From NCBI RefSeq assembly GCF_010093595.1, contig NW_022985452.1, forward strand, positions 310,001 through 374,000: a stretch of DNA of 64,000 bases. The letters are read 5' to 3'. The notes under the pieces are model-generated. The model saw only the letters and a program-made list of their open reading frames with translations, searched no databases and was not told the DNA's origin. The DNA is from Mytilinidion resinicola (taxonomy: Eukaryota; Ascomycota; Dothideomycetes; Mytilinidiales; Mytilinidiaceae). Of the stretch, positions 34,176-45,760 are shown in pieces (positions within the stretch are counted from its first letter, which is position 1; every line of letters starts with the position of its first letter). A program made the position numbers and the translations under genes.

Positions 34176-34971
34176 TAGACAGTTTAGAGACCCGTGATTG
34201 GACCCCTTCCTTCCTTACTGTTAGCTCCCGCAATGCTTCTCCTGGTGAATTTGGTCTGGCACATTCGGATTCGATGGCAGGAACCCGGGAGGCTGTTTCA
34301 AGATCGGCTGAGGGATCGAGTCTGGATTGGCGAGTCGCAATATCGGAAAGCTTTTGGAATCAGGCTAGCATGGGCATGGGGGGGGAGGCCCTCAGTTTTA
34401 CTCAAGCAAATTGCCAGACTCAACGCACAGTGGGCCTTGGTTTAGAGTGAGCTTGGAATTTCTATCTCATCCCGGGTCGCGTTCGTCTGTTTTTTTGCAT
34501 ATGCGTTTCCCAATATCAATCCGTGGTTACCAATTTTTTTTGGTCTTGATGAGACATTCTGTTTGGACTATGATAGCATTTCTTCAATCCTTTTCGCGTG
34601 TTCCTTCAAAAAATGATGATCGTCCTCGTTGCGTACCATCTCCTATCCTTCACAGTATCCGGCACTAGTCAAGGGCGTTCGAAGGGGACTGAAGGCCATT
34701 TGCCCTGGCATGATGCTGGGCTATGAACACTGCCATTGATTGCCCAAACCCCCCGTTCCAACTCTTTCTCGGAATCCACATTTGTTCTCTTTGCAGGTTT
34801 GGGACACACCCCGTGTAAGAATACGCACAACATGTCAGGTTTGGTTCCACTCTGCACAAGAGAGCCAACGACTCTCCAGACCGCATCTGCACCATCGCCA
34901 GCGCAGAACATCGTAGATTTTGTTACTGCGCAACTCCACACTCTTCGTAGCGTGCCCACATGCTACACGTC
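34176..34971. other. gap between ADH relic and transcription factor 3' end
   Basis: No coding frame of note on either strand; presumably the 3' flank of the transcription factor gene. Confidence 0.35.
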
Positions 34972-37007
34972 TCAAGGATACGCGGGCCCAAACAACGCCT
35001 GGTCCTCCGAAAAATCGGCTTCCCTCCAGATCCTCCAGGACGGCCAACGGCCATGTAATTCATGCGAGTGATCAATCAGAGAACCATCCTCGGATGGAAG
35101 ATACCTGCTGAACAGTAATCCTTTTCCGAGAGGATAAGCCCGCCACGCCCCGGACCGGGGCCCAGCCTGTCTTGCGACTTCGGTCTCTGCGGCACCATCC
35201 CCTCCCAAGACAAACCACTCCACCCACACTCTCTCCTCCCGCTTCCACGAGAAGTTGTCGACGGAAAAGCCGGTGCTGAAGCGGGCGGAGAAGCGCCCGT
35301 TGCCGTCCATGTTGCCGTCGATGACGACGCTGTAGAGCCGCGTCCTGTCGACGGGCCAGCCCGTCGCGGGATCGACTTCGCGCTCTTCGATCTCCATGGC
35401 GCGCGTCGCAATGACGACGTTTTGCTGCGGGTCCCAGAGACCCTCTCTGGGTGGATTGAGAGCAAGCAGGGCGATGGCTTCGCGGCGGGTGATGGGGCAG
35501 CGGCAGCGGTTTGCGCAGAAGAAGAGCGGCGCGACGACAGATCCTTCGAAGGTGAAGTTGGCTGCGGGGCGAGCGGAGGGCGAAGAGGCGATGCTGGAGC
35601 CTGCGGACGAGGGCGATGCGGACGGCGCGGCGAAACCTTTGGACGCGAGCACGAGCTTGGCGTGGTAGACCAAAGCCTTGAAGGTGTCCAGATGCTGGTC
35701 GTACTGCATTTGGCTGGTCTCTGTGACGCAGGAGATGAAGATGTAGGTGGCGTAGTACGTGACTCTGAGCTGGCTTGCTATTGTTCGGTCTTCCTTTGAA
35801 AGGGCTCCGTTGCGTTCGAGGGTTTCGAGACCGCTCAGCCAGGAGTGATGGCAGTCTAGGAGGTAGCTCTGGAGCTCTACGTCTTTCTCTGCTATTCTGT
35901 CGCCTTCGAAAAGCCGCTTTCCCCAGTCGCGGATGAAAAGGAGAGAGAGGTTCCGTAGCTCATGGCTAGAAACTTGTGCGTCGAAAATCGTAGTGAAAGG
36001 TCGCATCTCGAAGCTGGTAGGAAGGTGGTCGGATACCTTTTCGACTGGGACGCCGTACATGAGTGCGGCTGCAATTGACCGAATATAGATCGGCAACAAC
36101 ATTTCTTCTATCAAAGATGCTGAGCTGCTCGAAACGCTGCTCGTGCTTCCTGGAGGAGATTGCGGGGAAACTGACCCATTCGACGAGCTGATTGCATGTG
36201 TCTTTCTCCATGCCGATATGATGTTTAGCCCGTTAGTCAAGTGCATGAACGCCGTCGCCCAGTTTCCCCGCATGTACTCAATGCAGATGAATAGTAAGCA
36301 CGTGACGAGCCCAATCTCGGGGGTGTAGGAGGGCTCGACCATACGGTCAGCGAGATGTTTAACAGCTTTGTTGTAGTTGAGGAGAAGGATCTTGTTTTCA
36401 GATCGAGCCGCGAACCTCGTGCGTGCATCTCTCAGGTTGCCGGACTCGGTCTTGTGTAGGTAGCCAAGAGCTATCAGGGCGTGACGAATGGCAGGCTCGG
36501 ATTGGGCCAGTTGAAGGGAAATACGGGACCAGAATTCGCTATCAAAGTGGCTGGATAGTGTTGGCCGAGCGCAAGCATGATAGAATTCCAGATATTGGAC
36601 ATTGTCGCCAAGACCAGACAGCATAGGGAGCCCAGGTCGGCGATTTGATAACTGCTGGAATACGGTAACCTTAAACTGTAAGTCGCTGATATCTTGGGGA
36701 TACCCATCGCATTTCCGACCTGTACTGGTGCATCTGGAGAGGGGTCAGAAAGCACATGACATGATGGAGACGCGAGTCATGCACAGCATACCTGAAGCAG
36801 CTGGGCTTTTTCTCATCGCATTTGACGCGTCGGATTCTGCCAATCGTACATTAGCGGCCATTCTCTATGAGTCTCGGCTGTTCCGGTATCGAGTTGCATG
36901 CGGGATACCTACTTGCAGGTCAAACACCCCGTCCGCACTTTGCTGCCAGCTCTACGGGTCCTTTTTGGCAGCTCAACGCGAAATACATCTGATGATGCCG
37001 TGACCAT
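34972..37007 (-). CDS. Zn2Cys6 transcription factor
   Basis: Three exons, 37007-36913, 36836-36792 and 36733-34972, give 633 residues. The zinc cluster is assembled across all three: exon 1 ends in RTGCLTCK, exon 2 (45 nt) gives IRRVKCDEKKPSCFR, exon 3 begins CTSTGRKCDGYP. Together these give the six cysteines of a fungal binuclear zinc cluster, preceded by the basic PKRTRRAGSK. Residues from about 85 onward form the helical regulatory domain of the fungal TF type 2 kind (ACARPTLSSHFDSEFW, then AIRHALIALGYLHK). It would be a nuclear regulator of unknown targets. The long open frame starting at 36624 lacks the DNA-binding part, so a prediction without the two small exons would miss it. Both introns are phase 2 and exon 2 is a multiple of three. 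Confidence 0.9.
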
Positions 37008-37449
37008 ATTGATAAAGGCTCCAATGATGCGTTTGTCTTGATGCGTGCCATAACTGTGGGAGAGGAATACTCAGGAGAAGTTCGGATAGGGTTGGAGAAG
37101 AACCTAGGAGGCGTAAGAGCCTAATCTGACTCAGGTATAGCTTAGGATTTAGCCGTCACGTGCTTTTACGAGCCAGCCAATCATAGCCTCAAGGTATATT
37201 ATATAATGGGGTGGACATTAGAAACTCAATGCTACTGCTTCGGTTCTTAGAAAAAAGAGTATTTCATGAAGTTGTTGCCTTGTAGTCCATTATTAACTAT
37301 CTTTCTAGGCTTTCGTTATCCCCTGTCTCGTACCATCATACCCTTTGTCCTACGTAAGGCGAGATGCTTCCACGTAGGCGACCACTTTTCAAGGTAGTAT
37401 TTTTGGCGCTGTTCACATCTGGGTGCCGATCTGACCTCTTTGAGGAACT

Positions 37450-40400
37450 CTATTTGCCTCTTTGACAGAACATAGCTGTGATGGTTGTGTACATATACAG
37501 GGTTACGACACGAATATGGATCTTCCTGCTGATCGAAATGTTAGCATTGTGGGCGAGAGGCAAACGAGTGAAATATGAAGGTACCTTCTCTACACCAGAA
37601 TCCGGGTTGTAATTGAGCAGCGCGTCAATTAAATCTCTATTTCCCAAACGTTGTGCTGTTTCGAAGACCCGCTCCTTCGTAGATCCACGATATGCATTGA
37701 CACTCGCCCCGGCTTGTAGCAGCAGTCTCGTCATGTTGACCATTCCTTTTTTGACTGCAATCATCAACGCGGTCTCCGACCCATTGTGCTGAGCATTGAC
37801 ATCTGCCCCAAGTGCAATGAGTGATTTGGCTAAGCTAAGATGACCGACGTAGACAGCAGCGTTCAATGCAGTCTGCAACTCTCCGCCCCATGTCAACTCT
37901 AGCACCGAAAAAAAGAAGAGCGAAGAGAGCACCCGTATCGATGCTTACACATGCAAAGTAAAGAGCGTTCCCCAAAGACTCCGTCGCAACGGCATCGATG
38001 TCTACTCCTGCCTCCAAAAGCAATTGGATAGTTTCGTAGCGGCAACGTTGCGCTGCGCCATATAACGCACTATGAGTACTACAATAGCTACTGTGCCAAT
38101 TGATATCAGCACCGGCATATATTAGTATCTCGACGAATCTCTTGGGGCAACCACGCGCTGCGACCCACAACACTGATCTGGTCTTCATTATGTTTTGGGA
38201 ATTAGGATCCGCGCCAAACTCCAGGAGTTTTATAGTCAAATCTTCGTTCATGGTCTCAACTGCCCAGAACAAGGCAATATCCGCGAGGTCTTTTGGACAT
38301 GGATCCGTTTTCACAAATTCCTCGATCAGTGGTATGTCTCCTGCATCTACAGCGCATTGCGCTAGGTCGAGCCCCATTCTAGATCGAGTTTTTGGAGGCA
38401 GAAACCCTGGTAACCACCAGTCAGAGACAAGCGGGTAAAGACCACAACAACAAATGATGGTACTGAGACCCAGGCAGTAAGGCTCCACCTGAGATATTCT
38501 ACTAGTGTAGCTTCGATGACTCCAGAAAGCGTAGGATATTTTGCATATGTCCTGTGACAGCAAAAAGGACCTCAACAGCTGTCCGAGTCGATGGTCCTTC
38601 GCTTGAGGTAAACAATTCCTAGCATGTTCGACCCAATTGTTCTGGGCGTACTCATCAATATCCGTAGAGCTAGGCTTAACGAATTTTCCGCCACCCGCCT
38701 GGGTTTCGGAGAAGAAGATCTTCGGTCTCGAAGCTGGATCCCACCTCTCAGCCGTCCGCGGATAGGTTTGAAAAAAGCCCGCTTCAAGCTCGTAAGAAAA
38801 AGGCCCTTTTCGTTGCTCACACCATGAACACTGGCTTCTTCGGAAGACCAAAGATGATGGCATTTGGGCGAGTAAACACACTTTCGATACGAACAAATCT
38901 GGCTCAGCATTCTTCCAATATTTGTGAAAGTATTCCTGAGCAGATAAGTGACAGAATCTGTAGATTTTGAGACTAGCGTCTCTTACTACGAGGTTTCGGC
39001 AGGCGGAGAGAATGAACTCCCCGGAGACATCTTTATAGTCGATATCACCGGTCTCCGGGTTTCGGGATACTACAACAGCCAGTATTTGTATCGTCGGTGG
39101 TGTGATGCAACATGTTAGCCATTGAAGAGCTCTTCTGGCAACATCCGGCTTGCTTCCATTTTCCTTCTGTATTTCGTCAAATATCTCGCGATAAGCGTTA
39201 CTGAGATCTTTAGGGAGGCTACCCAGGCGCGTTCGGATGTCTTCTTCGAGGTCGAGATCTAGGAGGTGCTCGATCTGTAGACTTGCCCATTGGAACCTAT
39301 AATATAGAAAGTCAGCAAACATTGTGCGGTATCACAGCGCCTAGCCGGAAGCCTGCGCACTTGTTTGGCATTGCTTGAAGCACTCCGCGGGAGAGTCAGG
39401 GCGGGATGAAAAGCATGAGGCGCTTGGGTTTTGCAAGCTCTCAGTCTAGCATTGTAGGTAGACGAAGGTATTTTGCTTACATGCCTTGTGACTTCTCTTG
39501 GAGAGTCACAGTAATCTTAATCCGGAGGTCATCGTCTACGAGTTGTTTCCATTCTTTGCGGGCATTTGTGATCTTCTGGGCGATAAATGTAGAAATGTCT
39601 TTTCCGTTGTCCGCGGCTTCAATGCACAGATTTCCGGCGAATTCCATTCGAGTTTTGATATCTGTGTCCCATCTACCTGATATCAAGATTTTCAAAGGGC
39701 TAGAAGATTCGGAGATCAAGTCGTCGAAGATATTCATTATGGTCTGCCTGGATAACCTATCGCACTCGTCTAACGCATCAAGTACTAGAGTCACCTTTGG
39801 GAAGGTAGCGACGATTCTGCTCATGAGACTTATGCATTCTTCGAAATGCAGACTAGACAAGCGACCATCTTTTGCACAGTTCTCCTTTCTTTGTTGGTAT
39901 TTATCAAGCAGAATCTGGTGAATGGCTTTCCCAGACGAGTTGATGGATAATTGTCGTAGCATACTGCTCAAGATATAGGATGGTGTTCGTCTCGTCTCCT
40001 CGAGTTTGTTGCAGTAAAAGTACGCGAGTCCTTCGTTGGACTCTCCTCGATTGCGTAAACCAGTCAATTGATGAACAACGGTGGCGACAATCTTGGTCTT
40101 TCCAGCACCAGCTAAGAAATAATTTAGATGCAAAAGAGGCGTGTTGGGCTACGGCATGACTTACGGATACCGTGGAGCCAGAGACTTGAATTCTTTGAGG
40201 ATTTTCTCCACTCCTGAAATTCCTTTCGACGGAGGAACCATAATCCCGTCCCTTTAACCCTTCCCTCCAATGCTGACCAATGGTAATCTGCACGCGGGGT
40301 TCTGGACACCCAGTCGAGGGTCTCGTTTCTTTCGGCTCGCTCGGATCGTATCCATAAGGTTTCGAGTTGGTCCTGCATGACCCTCAACGGCATAAGCAAC

Positions 40401-41419
40401 TCATCCAACTGCAGCTTGATCTTTTGTTGAAAGTCAACATTGCAAGTTATATGATAGTTATTCGCGTCGGTCTCTGTCTCCTGTGCAAGGTTTTTGAGTG
40501 TTTTGATATGCTCGTTGATCTTGTCGGGGTTGAAGATTGCAAGGGCTGCCCTTTTGATAGCGCCTTTATCAAAGAGAGGCAACGCAGTAGCTAAGAATCG
40601 AAAATTTCAGTATAGACATTGGTGAGAGCTGACCGGAGATTCGCTGCGGCTTGCAGCGAAGGTAGGTTGGGTTCGTCAAGGTCGAAAGTCTCGTAGATTT
40701 TGCACCTGTTTATGAGGGAGCACACTCTCTCCACGCCACAGAGTAAATATCCCGCTTGCTCGCTTTCTGCGATAGTTGCCTCGATCATAAATTAGGGCTT
40801 GCCAGGGGTATTTTCAATAGAGGGCAACAATACTTACTTGTAAAAGAAACCTCACAGCAGCCCATGGAAGTGCAACATGGACGGGATCACAGCTAGCAGC
40901 AACATCACCAAATGCTTTGAATTTTTGAATCCAGAATACGACCTTGTTTGCCACATCTCGCAGCACTACCTCTTCTTGGCCTAAGGTGAACTTCCAGCGT
41001 TCGTTCTGACATTGCGTTCCCTTATCTGCCGCAAGCTGGGACAGGCTATCAAGCTGATTAAACACTGGTCCACCAGGCTGTAGCTGAGACGAATAAGTTT
41101 TGATGATATCCTGGTCCTCCTTGGTCAGATTCTGGAAAGTCTGGCCCCAGAAGCTCAACCGGTTTAGATGGGCGGCTGCCTGTGTCGGTTGCGAGACACC
41201 AGGTTGATAATGAGAAATGATAGGATTGGCGTGCTCGTTAAGTGGCTCTGATGCTTTCGATGGAGATGGCGTTGGAATTGTGGATTTTGGAGGTGACGAG
41301 GGACGTGTTTGAGCGGTGGTTGGGGGGATTACGACGGGGGTGGCTGTTCTGTCGTAGCGCTCCGCGGACCTTGATTTTCCTCTTCCGAACCACCAACATC
41401 GTCTTCGTCCACCAACCAT
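37450..41419 (-). pseudogene. NACHT-ankyrin NLR-like protein with one frameshift
   Basis: Exon 1 (41419-40838) starts MVGGRRRCWWFG, has a Pro/Ser-rich linker and ends in the NACHT N-terminal domain signature KFKAFGDVAASCDPVHVALP. Exon 2 (40779-40165) is helical; exon 3 (40111-39481) carries the NACHT P-loop GIPGAGKT, split by a 53 nt intron, and Walker B VTLVLDALDECD. Exon 4 (39296-37949) has the winged-helix-like end and ankyrin repeats; exon 5 from 37872 continues the ankyrins (SLAKSLIALGADVNAQH). Such proteins act in fungal allorecognition and cell death. In exon 2 the frame shifts at AAAA (40601-40604): one more A would join NVYTEIF to RFLATALPLFD. So the gene is either freshly disrupted or the homopolymer is misread. 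An alternative last splice could move the stop to about 37317. Confidence 0.75.
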
Positions 41420-43057
41420 CTTTACTGCGTTTCTCCAGCACGTCTTCTTAGGCCTCGATCTCGAACTTCAGCTCCCAGAGGATGGATGTTTCTGCTCTGC
41501 ACAGAGAGGCAGTCTCGCGGCCCATAACCCGCTCCGAGAGGTAGTTGCACATCGGGGTACGGGGAGACATGGCCATCAGCATGTACGACTGAATGCAACA
41601 AGATGCAGACGTTTATTTCCTACCGTGGAACTAGTGAAACGGTGTTGCATACTCCGATAAGACCTCCAAAAGCGCTGCACTGGATCTGCTGCATCCACGG
41701 CAAGCTAATAGGCAGATTCGAGACTGTCCCTATCACGAACTTAGATTAAAAACTCCATCATTGGGTTCTATTGTGGGACAGCGTAACTATGTACTAAGTC
41801 TAGAACGGCCCGCAAGGATGCAGCTTTCCTCGAGTAGTATCCTCTCCCGAGGCGCTTTGCACAGCTGCGTCGATCAATATCGGAGGTCGCCATATTTTAC
41901 ATTGTAGCTGTGTTAATAGGTATAACACTCGTGGTTCCACTCGTCTGCGATAATGGCTTGTGGCATATCATTGAGTGAGGAGTCAAGTGAGCCCAGTCAT
42001 TCGTTTTTAGGGTACAAGGATGGTGATATCAACTCTAGCAGGCTCCCGATAGGAACATTTCCTTCCTTCCATTTATCTTGATACAACCTCTCGTGTACTT
42101 CGTTACCCCGTTCTCTTTCAGCTCTTGCAAATGCTACCATTCTTTCTAAAATGTCATCATTTCTATTTTTGAAAAAAGGACTTTTGAGAGCTCATCTATT
42201 ACGGTTCTTGCCCGGTCGACTGTGTCCAGGCAGCCGAGTCTACATCTTAGCTCAAAGGACATCGCTATAACCATTCATTCTATGGCTAAATAAGGCATTT
42301 ATGGAAAAGAAGGTCGAATATCACTCGCCATGGTAAGAGTTGAGGAATATGGCCTACCATGAGAACCTTCATAGTCAAAGAGCAAAGAATTGTTCAGACG
42401 GAAAGGAAAAGCTACTCCCGAATCATCCATCGACAGTCTGATCATATATCGAGGTTTCATGTCTATCCACGCGTAGGGATGCGAAATGGCCTAATTGGCA
42501 AGCTGTGGCCCTCAAGGATGGGAACCGAGATCGCAAACATCAGGATGAGACTAACCATAAGACAAACCATGAGACAAATCATACCGCAAACTGCACAGTA
42601 AGGGCATGGGAAGCACTTGGAAAGCTATATGAGGACCTACAGAGCCCTTACCAAACTCCTAAATCGACTACCAGACGAAATTGAGTACCGATCTGGTATA
42701 AACAATACGGCGAAATAGTTCACTGCTTGCAGAATGCATCAGAAACTCTACGAAGACCCTAGCGGGCGAGCTCACTGCCCCGTCAAACCCGCCGCTGCCC
42801 TTGCTGCCGCCGACATCTGGAGAACAAAGATTCACTGGCAGAGAGCAGAAGTTGGAGCGCAAGCAGCCTATAAATATCCCTTTATACCGCAATGCAGCCA
42901 GAACATACCTCCTCACACTTGCAAGCACCACAACGCCCGCTACCACGCCCACCACAACATCAGTTCCCACCAACCGAGCCTCAACATCGACTTTGACATC
43001 CCGATCTTTCTCCCGATACCGCAACTACTCTTCCAAATCAACATCCTTAATCGAAAC
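41420..43057. other. 1.6 kb without a supported gene
   Basis: It contains the 5' flank of the NLR-like gene and the leader of the next gene. The frame of the next gene is open back to 42734, but that extension (His- and Pro-rich, with no conserved look) is probably leader. No RNA gene or repeat was seen. Confidence 0.4.
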
Positions 43058-45343
43058 ATGTCAGGCCAAGGTTCTTCGGGTGCGCCCAACAATTGGCGCA
43101 TCATTGAGCGCATGCCAGGACAGTGGACTTCGTTTACGCATAGCTTCCACCAACCGCAAACAACGGAGGACACATATCAGAATGCACATCCCGCCAATGG
43201 TAACCCTGGGTCTCAGAACCCACAGGACTTGTTTACTGGAGGCAATCAGAGCCAGGGGGCCGTGGGGGCTAATGGAATTGCAGGCCCAGAGCATGATTTC
43301 CTCGACCATGGGATTGCTGGAGGCTACGTTACGCGAGGCCGGCGCGTTGGAGGAGATACTGCTGGAGGAGGGTTTCGGGGCTCGTCTTTAGGGGGTGGGC
43401 TGTTCGGCGGATCTGCGCGACCTCGTGGGGCAGCAATACAGCCAGGCCTAGAAAACGTCGCGGAGGAGGACGAGACCGTCCTTGAGCATCGGAGTAGTAA
43501 TGGTCTTTTTGGTTCAAGGCCAAGTTTCGCCTCGTCTTCCCAGAACCAGAGACACCAGCCTCATACCAACCTCTTCACTGAGGGTTACGAGTGGACCCAA
43601 CGACACGGGATCTGGGACGATAGCAGGTGGCCTTCTTCCCCTGAGCACGACGTACTGGCGCGTCGTAGGGATCCAGTGGCTCGAAGCCCTACCGCTAGTT
43701 CGCCCTCCCAGGGACGTCGAAACCCTGGCGCAACCAACGCGACCGTGACGATCAATGCCAACACCGTCAACGTGACCGCGATGAATGTCTCCCCAACCAG
43801 TGACGCGACGATCACTGACAATTCAGGTGGCATTCGGGCCAATAACCGCACAGGGAGCAGGCGCCGGAGGAGGTCGTCAACTCCCCCTGAGAATGAGGGG
43901 CTGCGATTTTCTTCCTCTGGGCTAGGTGTGGGCTCCCAAGAACGACCAGCACGACGCGCGCGATACTTTTCATCAACCCATGAGCTTGATGTGAGGGAGC
44001 AGCCCCATCCTACGGGCCGATCTGCATATGCTCCTAGGCGCACTCCACCGACTCGGGAGCAGCCAGGACTTCAGTCAGCTGGCCAAGTCCCGCAGCAGAG
44101 TGCCACTTCCAGGGCCTTGCTCTCCGTGCTAGACGCGCCACAACAGAGTGCACCACGACAGAGTGCACCACAACAGAGTGCCACATCATTGTCTTTGATG
44201 GCTATGCTGGACGGCAGACACACTAGACCGGGCGTCCCGCAAATGCGACAAGCCCCTCCCATCCCCGGCGTACCAGCACGCCCCCACAATATCTACGAAC
44301 TGGTCGAACTGCAGCGCCGGCAGGAGTTGTGGGCATCTGGCCCAGTGCGGACCCCTTTCACGCGCCAAGAACTCGACCACGGCCGAATGCGCACCATCGA
44401 ATACTGGCGCGTCAAGCACCACCAAGAGCAATTCCTCAGTCAGCCCCCTGTGGACCCCATCGTCACCGAAGAGCGCCGTGGCCGCCGCGTCCCCATCTTC
44501 CAGACGCAGCCTCTAAACAACGATATCCATGTCCCCGGCTACCGCTTCACGCGGGTGGGACCCCGCCTGAGAGCTGACCAGCAGCGTCCTTTCCGCCCCG
44601 ACGGATGGACCGCCCCGCGCCGGATGGCTCTTCCTAACCAGACTCCGTACGATCGTATGGAGTTCAACGAGAACGTGCGTCGTGCACAGGAGGACAAGGA
44701 GCGCCGTCGGCGGGAGGTGCAGCAGCCGGGACTACGTCCCCCGCCGAACCTTCTCCCGGACACGCCGGAGGGGTTCGCGAACCTGAGGTGGGCAGTGGAG
44801 GGGGGCTCTGCAGAAAACGTTACGATGCAGTTGCTCGAGCAGATCCGTGCGAGGGATGAGGCGGCTAGCGGGAGCGTTCAGGGGGCCTTCGAGACTTTCC
44901 GAAGAAAGGCAGAAGCAGAGAGGGGGCTGGAGCAGGAGGAAGAGGAATTGGCGGAGAGCGATGCCCCCGTGCGCCGCGGTGAGGATGCGGCCTTGGCGAA
45001 GTTCTTGCGAGAGAGACGCGCCCTGGAAAACGCTGCACGCGCTATGGAAGCGTTGGACGCGTTGAGGGCGGAGGCGTGGGAGGTTTTCTGGGAGGCGGCG
45101 GAGGTCGCCAGGCTGAGAGAGGCGAGAAGGGCGGCGCGGGCGAGAGTGGCGAGTGATGCCGCGGGGATCGCGAGGCTAAGGATGGTGGAGAGATCTACGA
45201 GGAGTAGGGTCAGAGAGATGGACGCGGAGAGGCGTGAGAGGAGTCGTCTTGCGGCCGCCGCCTACGATCGGAGGACGAGAGAGGCGGCGGAAGAGGGGAA
45301 GCGCCAGCGGCGAGAGTCGGAGGGAGTAGGTGGGAGTAGTTAG
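43058..45343 (+). CDS. disordered protein with C-terminal Arg/Ala-rich coiled coil
   Basis: Single exon; from the preferred start MSGQGSSGAPNNW it is 761 residues. The N-terminal half is low in complexity (Gly, Asn, Gln, Ser), with a short internal repeat of APQQSA/APRQSA units near residues 350-375 that is also visible as a DNA repeat at 44085-44190. The middle is Pro/Arg-rich. The last 180 residues are a charged Ala/Glu/Arg helix, probably coiled coil (ERRALENAARAMEALDALRA). No enzyme motif or known family is recognised. The long uninterrupted frame supports a real gene. An upstream in-frame ATG at 42734 would add 108 residues. Confidence 0.65.
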   Translation: MSGQGSSGAPNNWRIIERMPGQWTSFTHSFHQPQTTEDTYQNAHPANGNPGSQNPQDLFTGGNQSQGAVGANGIAGPEHDFLDHGIAGGYVTRGRRVGGDTAGGGFRGSSLGGGLFGGSARPRGAAIQPGLENVAEEDETVLEHRSSNGLFGSRPSFASSSQNQRHQPHTNLFTEGYEWTQRHGIWDDSRWPSSPEHDVLARRRDPVARSPTASSPSQGRRNPGATNATVTINANTVNVTAMNVSPTSDATITDNSGGIRANNRTGSRRRRRSSTPPENEGLRFSSSGLGVGSQERPARRARYFSSTHELDVREQPHPTGRSAYAPRRTPPTREQPGLQSAGQVPQQSATSRALLSVLDAPQQSAPRQSAPQQSATSLSLMAMLDGRHTRPGVPQMRQAPPIPGVPARPHNIYELVELQRRQELWASGPVRTPFTRQELDHGRMRTIEYWRVKHHQEQFLSQPPVDPIVTEERRGRRVPIFQTQPLNNDIHVPGYRFTRVGPRLRADQQRPFRPDGWTAPRRMALPNQTPYDRMEFNENVRRAQEDKERRRREVQQPGLRPPPNLLPDTPEGFANLRWAVEGGSAENVTMQLLEQIRARDEAASGSVQGAFETFRRKAEAERGLEQEEEELAESDAPVRRGEDAALAKFLRERRALENAARAMEALDALRAEAWEVFWEAAEVARLREARRAARARVASDAAGIARLRMVERSTRSRVREMDAERRERSRLAAAAYDRRTREAAEEGKRQRRESEGVGGSS

Positions 45344-45760
45344 GATCCCTAGCAACAATAGGGGCGGAGGAACCAGAGAATGTGTGGCTGATTGTATTTT
45401 ATACTGATGCTGATAGAATGGCTACTGTATGGCTCTTTTCTGTGGTTAGATTGGGAGAGCTCGAGGTTGATATTACTACTATCCTGTCATGGCTGTGATA
45501 TTCTTGAATGGTTTTGAAATGAATGGAGTACATTGACACAAAGAATCTTCCTATGAATGGTATAATCTTGATTTGAAAGAGCATGCATAACTTAGAGCCC
45601 TCAAAGGGCAGGAATAATCAGCTTTCACCTGAATGGAGAGGGGGTGACAATATACAACTCACCAGTAAATCCCCGATCATGTTTTGATTCCTGAAATATG
45701 TGGGAGTTGAAAATCATATCAGACATTGCCTCGACCATTGCAAAAAAAAATTGCAACACC
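45344..45760. other. convergent intergenic region
   Basis: Tail-to-tail gap between the coiled-coil gene and the secreted-protein gene; no other feature seen. Confidence 0.4.
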
